From an uncultured Anaerolineae bacterium (GTDB lineage: Bacteria; Chloroflexota; Anaerolineae; Anaerolineales; Villigracilaceae), in assembly GCA_903846015.1 (NCBI GenBank), contig CAIMZS010000132.1, positions 1 through 36,139 on the forward strand: a DNA stretch of 36,139 nucleotides, written 5' to 3'. The notes below the pieces were generated by a model. The model had not been told where the DNA came from. It did not search any database and was given only the letters and a program-made list of their open reading frames with translations. Position 1 is the first letter of the stretch; the number at the start of each line of letters is the position of its first letter. Positions 16,659-24,223 of this stretch are shown piece by piece. Position numbers and translations under genes: made by a program.

Positions 16659-16685
16659 GACGTAAACCCAGCCCCCCGTTATAAT
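16657..16685 (+). promoter_or_regulatory. Promoter of the iscX-nuoBCDI operon
   Basis: TTGACG (16657-16662), a 17-bp spacer and TATAAT (16680-16685) form the best promoter in the window. The iscX ATG is 10 bases after the -10 box and has no Shine-Dalgarno, so the transcript should be leaderless or nearly so. The -35 box touches the palindrome at 16621-16658. Confidence 0.8.
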
Positions 16686-16695
16686 TTTCACAATC

Positions 16696-16902
16696 ATGGC
16701 AGAATCGCTGAATTGGGAATCCATTTATGCTATTGCGCTGGCGTTGAAATCAGCATATCCGTTTGTGGATTTGGAAAACGTTTCACTTCAGATGATCCAC
16801 AATTGGACGATTACGCTTCCAGGATTTGATGATGACCCGAGCCTTGCCAATGACGATATTCTTGCGGCAATCTACCAGGACTGGTACGAGGAGACACTAT
16901 GA
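16696..16902 (+). CDS. iscX: Fe-S cluster assembly adaptor IscX
   Basis: IscX is a small acidic protein that binds cysteine desulfurase IscS and ferrous iron and modulates Fe-S cluster formation. The 68-residue product aligns with E. coli IscX (66 residues) along its length: W-x7-AL-x2-AYP near the start, then the D-x3-V pattern, a conserved H-x-W, and the block FDDDP (about 45-49) followed by ILAAIYQDW. Start: ATG at 16696, just after the -10 box. Its stop overlaps the nuoB start in ATGA (16899-16902), so the two are translationally coupled. Finding iscX as the first gene of a nuo operon, away from iscS/iscU, is unusual. The assignment rests on motif and length, both good. Confidence 0.85.
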   Translation: MAESLNWESIYAIALALKSAYPFVDLENVSLQMIHNWTITLPGFDDDPSLANDDILAAIYQDWYEETL

Positions 16903-17546
16903 GCACAAATGAACTCAATCTGCCGGACTTCAATATCCCGTCAGAACTCGATGGAAAAGTAGCCATCACTACGCTCGACCGGGTTTACAACTTCGGACGG
17001 CGTTCTTCCATCTGGCCAATGATGTTTGGTTTGGCTTGCTGTGCAATCGAAATGATTGCTGCCCAGGCCGCCCGTTATGACATGGCGCGCTTCGGTATGG
17101 AAGTGATGCGCCCAAGTCCACGTCAGAGCGATGTAATGATCGTAGCCGGTACAGTTACCAAGAAAATGATCCCATCGATCGTACGTTTGTTCAATCAGAT
17201 GCCCGAACCCAAATATGTTGTGGCGATGGGGGCATGCGCATCCGGTGGTGGTCCATTCAAGGAAGGCTATAACGTTGTGGCCGGAATTGATAAGTTCCTG
17301 CCGGTGGATATCTATATTCCAGGCTGCCCACCCACACCCCAGGCTTTAATGGCCGGTATGATCAAGCTGCAAGAAAAAATAGACAAGCAATCCATCAGTC
17401 AGGTGCGCTGGTACAAAAAAGGCGCCGACTCTGTTGAAGTGGCAGTACCATTTCTTGGGCCAGACCTGATCGATCCGCGCCGCATTCCTGAAATCAAGGC
17501 CAAGGCCGCTGAATTGGCAAATCACCCCACTGCCGAAAACGCCTAG
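16899..17546 (+). CDS. nuoB: NADH-quinone oxidoreductase subunit B
   Basis: NuoB holds cluster N2, the last Fe-S centre that passes electrons to quinone in complex I. It has 215 residues. The four cluster ligands are Cys47 and Cys48 ([10 protein letters not shown]), Cys113 (GACASGGG) and Cys143 (PGCPPTP), all present. [16 protein letters not shown] is the usual sequence between. The N-terminus is about 20 residues longer than minimal family members. Start: the ATG that overlaps the iscX stop. The C-terminal tail ([10 protein letters not shown]) is a variable extension. The nuoA gene, usually ahead of nuoB, is absent here. Confidence 0.95.
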   Translation: MSTNELNLPDFNIPSELDGKVAITTLDRVYNFGRRSSIWPMMFGLACCAIEMIAAQAARYDMARFGMEVMRPSPRQSDVMIVAGTVTKKMIPSIVRLFNQMPEPKYVVAMGACASGGGPFKEGYNVVAGIDKFLPVDIYIPGCPPTPQALMAGMIKLQEKIDKQSISQVRWYKKGADSVEVAVPFLGPDLIDPRRIPEIKAKAAELANHPTAENA

Positions 17547-17556
17547 GAGAATTGAG

Positions 17557-19302
17557 ATGCCTACCCCTATACTCACTGAAATTATCGATCTGGCAGCCAG
17601 ATTTCCTGGTGTTGTAACCGCGGATGCTCGTCCAGGCTATTCAGGCTGGATCATTGAAAAAGACTCCCTTCTTAACGTCTCAACCAGCATTCGTGATGAA
17701 TTCGGCTATGATCTACTCTCATCAGTCACTGGTGTAGATTATCCTGAACAGAACAAGCTCGAAGTCGTTTATCACGCCTACAAAACCACCGGGGGACCTG
17801 CACTGGTTTTCAAAACTCGCGCAGAACGAGTTGATCCGGCTGAAGTACCATCCGTGGTTTCGATATGGCCCGGCGCCGAATTACAAGAACGAGAAGCCTG
17901 GGATTTATTCGGCATAAAATTTACGGGGCACCCCGATTTGCGTCGAATCTTGATGTGGGAAGGCTTTGATGGATTTCCTCTGCGGAAGGACTGGAAGGAA
18001 GCCTTCCACGAAGAAGATACCAAGCCACTCAAGAGCCGCTGGCCTGAGGGACGGCATAAATACGCAGAAACAAAAAACCCGTATGGCGATAACATCATGT
18101 TCCAGCCCGGGTTTGACCCGGAAAAATGGACACCGACTGATCCTGAAGAAGCGCTTTATGCGGCTTTGAAAAAATATAAGACCGAAGAAAAAGACGGTAT
18201 CAAAACCGACCACATCATTGTCAATATGGGTCCCCAACACCCTTCCACCCATGGAGTATTTCGGGCAGTCGTCGTATTGGATGGTGAGACAGTCGTAAGT
18301 CTTAAACCTGTCATGGGCTATTTACACCGCAACCACGAAAAGATAGGCGAACGCAATACATTCCTACAAAATATGCCCTATACCGACCGCCTTGACTATT
18401 TTAATTCCATGTACAACAACTGGGGTTATGCCCTGGCGGTTGAAAAACTGATGGGTGTACAGGTTCCTGAGCGCGCGGAATACATCCGTGTCATCATGGG
18501 TGAATTAAGCCGCATCCAGAACCACCTGATCCTGTTCGGTATGCTCTGGAATGATCTGGGTGCGTACTTCACCCCGGCACTCTATGCCTTTGAAGAGCGC
18601 GAACTCATCCTGGATATTTTTGAAGCAGTATCCGGATCACGCATGATGTGTAACTATTATCGCTTTGGTGGGGTTGTCCGCGATATCGATGAAGCCAGCA
18701 TGCAAAAAATCAAGGATCTGGTTTTAGAGCGGCTGCCGCGCAAAGCCGAAGAATTTGACCGATTGCTGTCCGAAAATGAAATATTTGTATCGCGTATGAA
18801 AGGCGTGGGTTACCTCAGCCCCGAAGATTCAATCGCATATTCGGTAACTGGGCCAAACCTGCGTGCTGCCGGCATTCCATACGATATTCGCCGGGCGGAT
18901 CCTTACGGTATCTATGACCGTTTTGAATTTGACATTCCGGTGCGGCACAACAGCGACCTGCTTGACCGTTACTACCTGCGTGTCGATGAAATCCGCCAGT
19001 CTTTACGCATCCTGCAACAAGCGGTGAAACAGATAACCCAGGGTCCCTTCCTGGCTGGGAAACCTCAGTACCAGGTTCGAGTACCTGCAGGTGAATCTTA
19101 CGGTCGCGTGGAAGCACCCAAAGGCGAACTTGGCTTCTATGTGATTTCAAATGGCAAGGGTAACCCCTATCGCTACCACATCCGCACTCCATCGTTTGTC
19201 AATATTACATCAGTTGAAAAGATGTGCGTTGGCACAAAAATCGCGGATTTTGTTACAATCCTGGGCATGGTCGATATCGTGCTCGGTGAACTCGACCGGT
19301 AG
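17557..19302 (+). CDS. nuoCD: Fused NADH-quinone oxidoreductase subunits C and D
   Basis: The 581-residue product joins two complex I subunits that are separate in most bacteria and fused in E. coli. NuoC is at about 1-180, with [17 protein letters not shown] and FPLRKDW. A linker of about 30 residues follows. NuoD is at about 205-581, beginning with [12 protein letters not shown], the loop that helps form the quinone site with Nuo[17 protein letters not shown] and the C-terminal DIVLGELDR are normal. As in all NuoD, the nickel-binding cysteines of the hydrogenase ancestor are gone. Start: ATG with GGAGAATTGAG upstream, 10 bp after nuoB. The gene following is nuoI, with no nuoH between. Confidence 0.95.
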   Translation: MPTPILTEIIDLAARFPGVVTADARPGYSGWIIEKDSLLNVSTSIRDEFGYDLLSSVTGVDYPEQNKLEVVYHAYKTTGGPALVFKTRAERVDPAEVPSVVSIWPGAELQEREAWDLFGIKFTGHPDLRRILMWEGFDGFPLRKDWKEAFHEEDTKPLKSRWPEGRHKYAETKNPYGDNIMFQPGFDPEKWTPTDPEEALYAALKKYKTEEKDGIKTDHIIVNMGPQHPSTHGVFRAVVVLDGETVVSLKPVMGYLHRNHEKIGERNTFLQNMPYTDRLDYFNSMYNNWGYALAVEKLMGVQVPERAEYIRVIMGELSRIQNHLILFGMLWNDLGAYFTPALYAFEERELILDIFEAVSGSRMMCNYYRFGGVVRDIDEASMQKIKDLVLERLPRKAEEFDRLLSENEIFVSRMKGVGYLSPEDSIAYSVTGPNLRAAGIPYDIRRADPYGIYDRFEFDIPVRHNSDLLDRYYLRVDEIRQSLRILQQAVKQITQGPFLAGKPQYQVRVPAGESYGRVEAPKGELGFYVISNGKGNPYRYHIRTPSFVNITSVEKMCVGTKIADFVTILGMVDIVLGELDR

Positions 19303-19313
19303 GAGCATAAATT

Positions 19314-19898
19314 ATGTATGGTCTAGGTTTACTCAAAGGTCTCCAGGTTACGCTAAGCCGCTTTGTTGATTCCTACACGGAAGACATCCGCTGGTTCTTC
19401 AAACGTTATAAGAAAGTGGAGTTTCGCACCAGCAAGGATACAAAAGGCACGTTTACCTTGCAATACCCGGAGGAAAAACTCGTCTTACCGGAAGAATTCC
19501 GCTATGTCCCTTTCCTTGTATACGATGAAGGTGAAAACGGCGAAAAGAACATTCGCTGCACTTCCTGCGGCATCTGCGCCAAAGCATGCCCGCCCCAATG
19601 TATATGGATCGTGCGAACAAGTGACCCCGTCACCGGCCGGCCAGTTCCTCAGCCCGCTGAATTTTACATTGATGCCGATATTTGCATGAACTGTGGTTTT
19701 TGTGCCGAGTACTGCCCATTTGACGCCATCAAGATGGACCACGATTTTGAGATAGCTTCTTTTCAACGCAATCTCTTTAACAAAGAACGTCTATTGAAGC
19801 CGGCTTCGTATTATGCAGGTATTCGCCCCAAGAACAATGCTCGTGAAGAAGCGGCGCGCGCTGATAAAGCCGCTGCAAAGGCCGCCAAGGCTGGCTAA
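19314..19898 (+). CDS. nuoI: NADH-quinone oxidoreductase subunit I
   Basis: NuoI carries two [4Fe-4S] clusters (N6a, N6b) that relay electrons to NuoB. The 194-residue product has two ferredoxin motifs, Cys82/85/88/92 (CTSCGICAKAC) and Cys124/127/130/134 (CMNCGFCAEYC), each followed by Pro. The N-terminal part with LSRFVDSY and the RYVPFLVYDEGENGE lead are NuoI-like. The C-terminus ends in an Ala/Lys-rich tail (about 175-194) that looks like a short helix. Start: ATG 11 bp after nuoCD, with GTAGGAGCAT upstream. Membrane subunits (A, H, J-N) and the NADH-oxidising module (E, F, G) are not in the window. Confidence 0.92.
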   Translation: MYGLGLLKGLQVTLSRFVDSYTEDIRWFFKRYKKVEFRTSKDTKGTFTLQYPEEKLVLPEEFRYVPFLVYDEGENGEKNIRCTSCGICAKACPPQCIWIVRTSDPVTGRPVPQPAEFYIDADICMNCGFCAEYCPFDAIKMDHDFEIASFQRNLFNKERLLKPASYYAGIRPKNNAREEAARADKAAAKAAKAG

Positions 19899-19933
19899 AG
19901 TTCCAAGCTAATCACCCATAAAGATAAGATGAT

Positions 19934-19962
19934 TGCAGGTTAGGGTATAATCCTAACCTGCA
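19934..19962. promoter_or_regulatory. Inverted repeat with a -10 box in its loop, ahead of mrp
   Basis: TGCAGGTTAGG (19934-19944) and CCTAACCTGCA (19952-19962) are perfect 11-bp arms around GTATAAT. The TATAAT at 19946-19951 is a plausible -10 box for the Mrp gene, with a leader of about 50 bases. A repressor on the arms would cover it. As RNA it would be a stem after nuoI, but the following GTTTGTT is a poor terminator tail. The -35 region is weak. Confidence 0.6.
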
Positions 19963-20003
19963 GTTTGTTAACTGCCATCTCTTCAATAGGTAGATAAAAT
20001 AAT

Positions 20004-21074
20004 ATGACAGAAATAACACGAGAAGCCGTTCTTGCGGCACTCAGCAAGGTACAGGAGCCCGAACTCCACCAGGATCTTGTTTCTCTCGGAATGATCCGCG
20101 ACTTGAAAATCGAAGGAAGCCAGGTAAGCTTTAGCGTCATGCTTACCACTCCAGCCTGTCCACTTCGTGGCCGAATTGAAAAAGAATCACGCGAAGCAGT
20201 AGAAGCCATTGGCGCAAGCAAGGTCTCGGTCAAGCTGGATTCAGATGTGCCGAATGATGGTCGTATGCGCGGATTAGTCACAGCTCCCGTTCGCAATGCC
20301 ATAGCGGTGGCATCTGGTAAAGGCGGAGTAGGGAAAAGCACGGTTGCGGTGAACCTGGCTGTATCTTTGGCCCTCAGCGGTGCGCGAGTTGGCTTGATGG
20401 ATGCCGATATTTATGGACCAAACGTCCCCACCATGATGGGCGCCCCAACGATGCCCAGCCCCAAAAATGATAAACTCCAACCAGCCGAGTCTTATGGAGT
20501 CAAAATGATGTCGATGGGCTACCTTGTTAAACCGGGTCAACCCCTCATCTGGCGCGGGCCAATGCTTAATTCGGCCATCCGCCAGTTCATCAGTGATGTT
20601 GAATGGGGCGAATTGGATTACCTGATTATTGACCTGCCACCGGGCACTGGGGATGCGCCGCTTTCGCTGGCCCAGGCTCTTCCCCTTTCTGGGGTTGTCA
20701 TTGTCACATTGCCCCAGGCAGTTTCACTGGAAGATGCCAGCCGTGGGTTGGAGATGTTCAAAACTCTCAATGTTCCCATTCTTGGCGTCATCGAAAACAT
20801 GAGTTACCTGACCCTGCCAGATGGCACCCGCATGGACATTTTTGGCCAGGGCGGCGGAGAATCAATGGCAGCACATTATGGTGTCCCATTCCTCGGAGCC
20901 ATTCCCATAAACCCAAATGTCCGAATCGGTGGCGATAATGGAAAACCAATTGTGATCGTCGACCCACAATCTGATGCCGCATTGGCCCTCAAGAATCTCG
21001 CCGAAACAGTTGCCGCGAGTGTAAGTGTTGCAGCCATTAACGGCAACAACGCACCCACCATCGACATCATCTAA
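20004..21074 (+). CDS. Mrp/ApbC-type P-loop ATPase, Fe-S cluster carrier
   Basis: A cytoplasmic ParA-like NTPase of the Mrp/NBP35 family that carries or transfers Fe-S clusters. It has 356 residues. Residues 1-80 form a MIP18/DUF59 domain with PACPLRGRIE (Cys52). The deviant Walker A GKGGVGKS is at 105-112, followed by MDADIYGPNVP and a Walker B-like LIIDLPPGTGDAPL. In ApbC the segment after IENMSY holds CxxC, which binds the shared cluster. Here it reads IENMSYLTLPDGTRMDIFGQGGGE, with no cysteine. Cys-less forms occur in some phyla, so this is a variant and not a defect by itself. Start: ATG at 20004, no strong Shine-Dalgarno. It follows the iscX-nuo operon and has its own probable promoter. 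Confidence 0.88.
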   Translation: MTEITREAVLAALSKVQEPELHQDLVSLGMIRDLKIEGSQVSFSVMLTTPACPLRGRIEKESREAVEAIGASKVSVKLDSDVPNDGRMRGLVTAPVRNAIAVASGKGGVGKSTVAVNLAVSLALSGARVGLMDADIYGPNVPTMMGAPTMPSPKNDKLQPAESYGVKMMSMGYLVKPGQPLIWRGPMLNSAIRQFISDVEWGELDYLIIDLPPGTGDAPLSLAQALPLSGVVIVTLPQAVSLEDASRGLEMFKTLNVPILGVIENMSYLTLPDGTRMDIFGQGGGESMAAHYGVPFLGAIPINPNVRIGGDNGKPIVIVDPQSDAALALKNLAETVAASVSVAAINGNNAPTIDII

Positions 21075-21094
21075 CATTTTCTCACAAATGACCT

Positions 21095-21118
21095 CTTTAG
21101 ACCTATCTTTAGACCTAT
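21095..21118 (+). repeat. Tandem 12-bp repeat ahead of the RicT-like gene
   Basis: CTTTAGACCTAT occurs twice, directly joined (21095-21106 and 21107-21118). A degraded echo, GGACCTATG, includes the ATG at 21145. The gap of 70 bp has no clear -10 box. Confidence 0.5.
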
Positions 21119-21144
21119 ATGAGAGAGGCAGATAAACTGGACCT

Positions 21145-22134
21145 ATGCAACCCAATATTGTCGGTATTCGTTTTAGTAAAGTAGGCAAAGTCTATCACTT
21201 TGATGCCACCCCTGTACCTGATTTATTGGTAGGTGAATCGGTGATCGTAGACACAGTTCGAGGTCGCCAAATTGGCGAGGTAATTCAACGCATCGAAAAT
21301 CCCACGCCTCCACCCGAAGGCAGCTGGAAATCCGTTGAACGAAGAGCTACACCGGCTGACCTGTTATTGCGCCAAACTTGGGCCCAAAAACAAACTGAAG
21401 CAATGATCAACTGCCGGGCACGCGCCTCCGAACTGCAATTAGCCGGAGTTAAGATTATCGCTGCCGAATATTCTTTCGATGGTTCCCGGCTGGCCTTAAT
21501 GTTCAGCACCGAGACCGAAGACAAAGTCGATCTAAAATCATTGCGGAAAGATATTCAGAAAATTTACCCACAATCACAAGTAGAAATGCGCCAGATTGGG
21601 CCTCGAGATGTCGCCAAATTACTCGGGGGCATGGGTGCCTGCGGCTTGGAGACACGCTGTTGCTCTAAGTTCCTGACAGAATTCAGCCCAATTTCGATCA
21701 AAATGGCCAAAGAACAGGGTATCTCGCTAACCCCTACCGAGATTACGGGGATGTGCGGCCGCTTGCGCTGTTGCCTGATTTACGAATATGAACAGTATGT
21801 TGCTGCCCGTAAGGAACTCCCCAAACGCGGCAAACGGGTCATTACGCCAGACGGCGAGGGCAAGGTTCTGGACTCTTTTCCGTTACGCAACGTAGTATTA
21901 GTGGAACTCGATCTAAAAGTGGTGGAACATCGTGAACACCAGGAGCGACCTGAGCGTCCAGAACGCTTCGAACGACCTGAACGCCCGATTGTACGTGAAT
22001 ATCCACGTGATACTCTCGAACCCTGGGATGAGTTAGAAGCCTTGCGCCGTAAAGCAGAAGCACCTTGTGATAAGCATGAAGGTGGGCAATGCGATTGTGG
22101 CAAGACTGAGAAAAAAGCACAACCTAAAAAATAA
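21145..22134 (+). CDS. RicT/PSP1 family protein (YaaT-like)
   Basis: A 329-residue PSP1 C-terminal domain protein, similar to B. subtilis RicT, which with RicA and RicF forms a complex that carries Fe-S clusters and acts with RNase Y in mRNA processing and in sporulation/competence control. The family cysteine clusters are present: Cys166 with Cys172-Cys173 (GACGLETRCC), and Cys204 with Cys209-Cys210 (MCGRLRCC), separated by the typical FSPISIKMAK. Residues about 263-290 are an unusual acidic/basic tail of repeated ERPERP type, and the last 20 residues have CDKHEGGQCDCGK, a further Cys-rich piece not in RicT. ricA and ricF are not nearby. It is plus-strand, after Mrp. Confidence 0.88.
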   Translation: MQPNIVGIRFSKVGKVYHFDATPVPDLLVGESVIVDTVRGRQIGEVIQRIENPTPPPEGSWKSVERRATPADLLLRQTWAQKQTEAMINCRARASELQLAGVKIIAAEYSFDGSRLALMFSTETEDKVDLKSLRKDIQKIYPQSQVEMRQIGPRDVAKLLGGMGACGLETRCCSKFLTEFSPISIKMAKEQGISLTPTEITGMCGRLRCCLIYEYEQYVAARKELPKRGKRVITPDGEGKVLDSFPLRNVVLVELDLKVVEHREHQERPERPERFERPERPIVREYPRDTLEPWDELEALRRKAEAPCDKHEGGQCDCGKTEKKAQPKK

Positions 22135-22202
22135 AATCATAATGATGAGCCTATCAACAGGGTTTTCCTGTCACATGGCTCATCATCATGAGGAAAATAA
22201 CT

Positions 22203-22928
22203 ATGACAGACTATTCTGCAAACTGGCCCGAAAAACAACGTATCCTGGTCATTCTGGCTCACCCCGATGACCCGGAATTTTTTTGCGGCGCAACCCTGGC
22301 ACGCTGGGCAAAAAACGGCCATGAGATTATTTATTTTCTACTAACCTGCGGCGACAAAGGGCGCAATGACAATAACCGGCATATCCCCGGTGATGAGTTA
22401 TGCGCTCTGCGCCACAAAGAGGAACGTGCCGCCGCGGCAATCCTGGGCGTCCATGAAGTCCATTTTTTAGATAAAGATGATGGTTACCTGATACCTGATT
22501 TGAACCTGCGCAAGGAGGTTGTCCGCGCCATCCGTCAATTTAAACCGGATGTATTGGTAACTTGCGATCCGCAAAATTTGTTTGCGGCTTACGGACTAAA
22601 TCACCCGGATCATCGCGCAGCTGGTCAGGTAGTGCTGGATGCTGTTTTTCCAGCCGCCGGAAATGAATTATTTTTCCCTGAGCTACTTAAAGAAGGTTTT
22701 CAACCTCACAGTCCAAAAGAGGTCTGGGCCTCACTCACAAACCAACCCAATGTGGTCTTGGATGTAACCGCCACCTGGGAAATCAAGATAAGCGCACTTA
22801 AGGAACATGCCAGCCAAATCGGTGATCCTCAAAATTTGGAAGAGCGAATCCGCAGCCGGAGAAGCCTGGACAGTACAGAAGAAAACCCCAGATATGAAGA
22901 AAAATTCAGGGTTGTCAATTGGAGATGA
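22203..22928 (+). CDS. PIG-L/LmbE family N-deacetylase
   Basis: A 241-residue zinc-dependent hydrolase that removes N-acyl groups from amino-sugars. Metal and catalytic motifs are AHPDDPEF (His20, Asp22-Asp23) near the start and GLNHPDHRAAGQ in the middle. Known members act on N-acetylglucosaminyl-PI, on precursors and conjugates of bacillithiol or mycothiol, and on chitobiose. The substrate cannot be fixed here. Start: the ATG at 22203 is preferred over 22188 because GAGGAAAA precedes it. Its stop is one base before the next gene's ATG, so both are surely made together and may act on related compounds. Confidence 0.85.
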   Translation: MTDYSANWPEKQRILVILAHPDDPEFFCGATLARWAKNGHEIIYFLLTCGDKGRNDNNRHIPGDELCALRHKEERAAAAILGVHEVHFLDKDDGYLIPDLNLRKEVVRAIRQFKPDVLVTCDPQNLFAAYGLNHPDHRAAGQVVLDAVFPAAGNELFFPELLKEGFQPHSPKEVWASLTNQPNVVLDVTATWEIKISALKEHASQIGDPQNLEERIRSRRSLDSTEENPRYEEKFRVVNWR

Positions 22929-22929
22929 A

Positions 22930-24108
22930 ATGACCGATTATTACCAAGAAGCCTTAAAATTATTCGCTTACTCACAATCTATTCGCCGAGACCTTCACAT
23001 TCACCCTGAGCTTGGGTTCCAGGAAGTGCGTACATCTGGCATAATCGCCGCTGAACTGCGAGAAATCGGTTTGGAAGTTACCACTGGTATAGCCAAAACT
23101 GGTGTCATCGCCATGATCGATGGGGATAAACCTGGCCCAATCATTATGCTTCGTTTCGATATCGACGCGCTGCCCATCGCCGAACAAACTGGCACAGAAT
23201 ACGCCTCACAAAACCCAGGGTTAATGCACGCCTGCGGGCATGACGGGCACGTAGCCATCGGATTGACAGTTGCGCGCCTGTTAAATGACCACCGTGATGA
23301 AATCAATGGAACGGTCAAGCTCATCTTTCAGCCCGCAGAAGAAATCGCAAACGGAGCAGAAAGGATGATCGAGGAGGGCGCGCTCGAACAACCTTCTCCA
23401 GCAAACTGCCTTGGGCTCCATATTTGGAATTTAAAACCGATTGGCTGGCTAGGTATCGCGGATGGCCCTGTCATGGCTTCTGCGGCACAATTTGCTATAA
23501 AATTAACCGGAAAAGGTGGTCATGGAGCCATTCCACATCTAGCCATTGACCCGGTTGTAGCGGCAGCACAAATCATCAGCGCCGCGCAGACAATCGCATC
23601 TCGCAATTCCGATCCGCAAGAAACCTGCGTTGTATCTTTTTGCTCTTTGCGTGCCGGGGATGCCTTCAATGTGATTCCTCAAATCGTGGAAATGAAAGGA
23701 ACCATTCGAACCTACAACCCCGAAGTAGGGCAAATGGTCTATAAGCGTCTCACAGAAATTGTTCATGGTGTTGGCAAAGCAATGGGCTGCGAGGTGGAAC
23801 TAATTATCGACAATATTACCCCGGCGGTGATTAACGATCCCAAAATCACACAAATAGTAAAACGGGCTGCAAAAAAAGTTCTACCCGATCATGATCTTGA
23901 CGAAAAGGGATACGTTACCATGGGAGCTGAGGATTTCGGCTTTTACCAGAAAAAAATCCCGGGAACATTTTTCTTTATAGGTTCTTCCAATTCGGAAAAT
24001 GGCTTGACCTACGGCCACCATCATCCAAAATTCGACTTCGACGAAGGCGCGTTGCCTCGCGGAGCAGCCCTGATGGCTGCCGCTGCGGTGGAATATCTGA
24101 AAACTTGA
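22930..24108 (+). CDS. M20D family metal-dependent amidohydrolase
   Basis: A 392-residue amidohydrolase of the family of N-acyl-L-amino acid amidohydrolases, hippurate hydrolases and N-acetylcysteine deacetylases. It has RRDLHIHPELGFQE at the start, the metal-ligand segment HACGHDGH near residue 100, FQPAEE as the Glu pair, GKGGHGAIPH in the dimerisation domain, and GAEDFGFY with the C-terminal histidine region (HHHPKFDFDE). Start: ATG at 22930 with GGAGATGA upstream, one base after the deacetylase stop; the open frame extends further upstream but overlaps that gene. It probably cleaves N-acyl amino acids in the cytoplasm. A terminator follows. Confidence 0.9.
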   Translation: MTDYYQEALKLFAYSQSIRRDLHIHPELGFQEVRTSGIIAAELREIGLEVTTGIAKTGVIAMIDGDKPGPIIMLRFDIDALPIAEQTGTEYASQNPGLMHACGHDGHVAIGLTVARLLNDHRDEINGTVKLIFQPAEEIANGAERMIEEGALEQPSPANCLGLHIWNLKPIGWLGIADGPVMASAAQFAIKLTGKGGHGAIPHLAIDPVVAAAQIISAAQTIASRNSDPQETCVVSFCSLRAGDAFNVIPQIVEMKGTIRTYNPEVGQMVYKRLTEIVHGVGKAMGCEVELIIDNITPAVINDPKITQIVKRAAKKVLPDHDLDEKGYVTMGAEDFGFYQKKIPGTFFFIGSSNSENGLTYGHHHPKFDFDEGALPRGAALMAAAAVEYLKT

Positions 24109-24118
24109 TCGCACCAAA

Positions 24119-24147
24119 TCTCCTGGAAAATAACCAGGAGATTTTTT
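24119..24147 (+). terminator. Rho-independent terminator after the amidohydrolase
   Basis: TCTCCTGG (24119-24126) pairs with CCAGGAGA (24134-24141) around a 7-nt loop, then six T (24142-24147). Confidence 0.9.
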
Positions 24148-24154
24148 GTATTAC

Positions 24155-24183
24155 TTGACCCTGACTCGCAAAGGTGATATATT
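24155..24183 (+). promoter_or_regulatory. Promoter of the GntR-type regulator gene
   Basis: TTGACC (24155-24160), a 17-bp spacer and TATATT (24178-24183) match the consensus well. The predicted transcript begins around 24190, about 35 bases before the ATG at 24224, and so excludes starts further upstream. Confidence 0.75.
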
Positions 24184-24223
24184 AATAGTAATTATCGGAT
24201 TAATCATATTCATCAGCGAAATA

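Noticed and set aside
16623..16829. Plus frame beginning MNYANKYLHN, mirror of the regulator's long frame
   Set aside because: Both starts come from the two arms of the palindrome; the real plus gene iscX reads in another frame from 16696.
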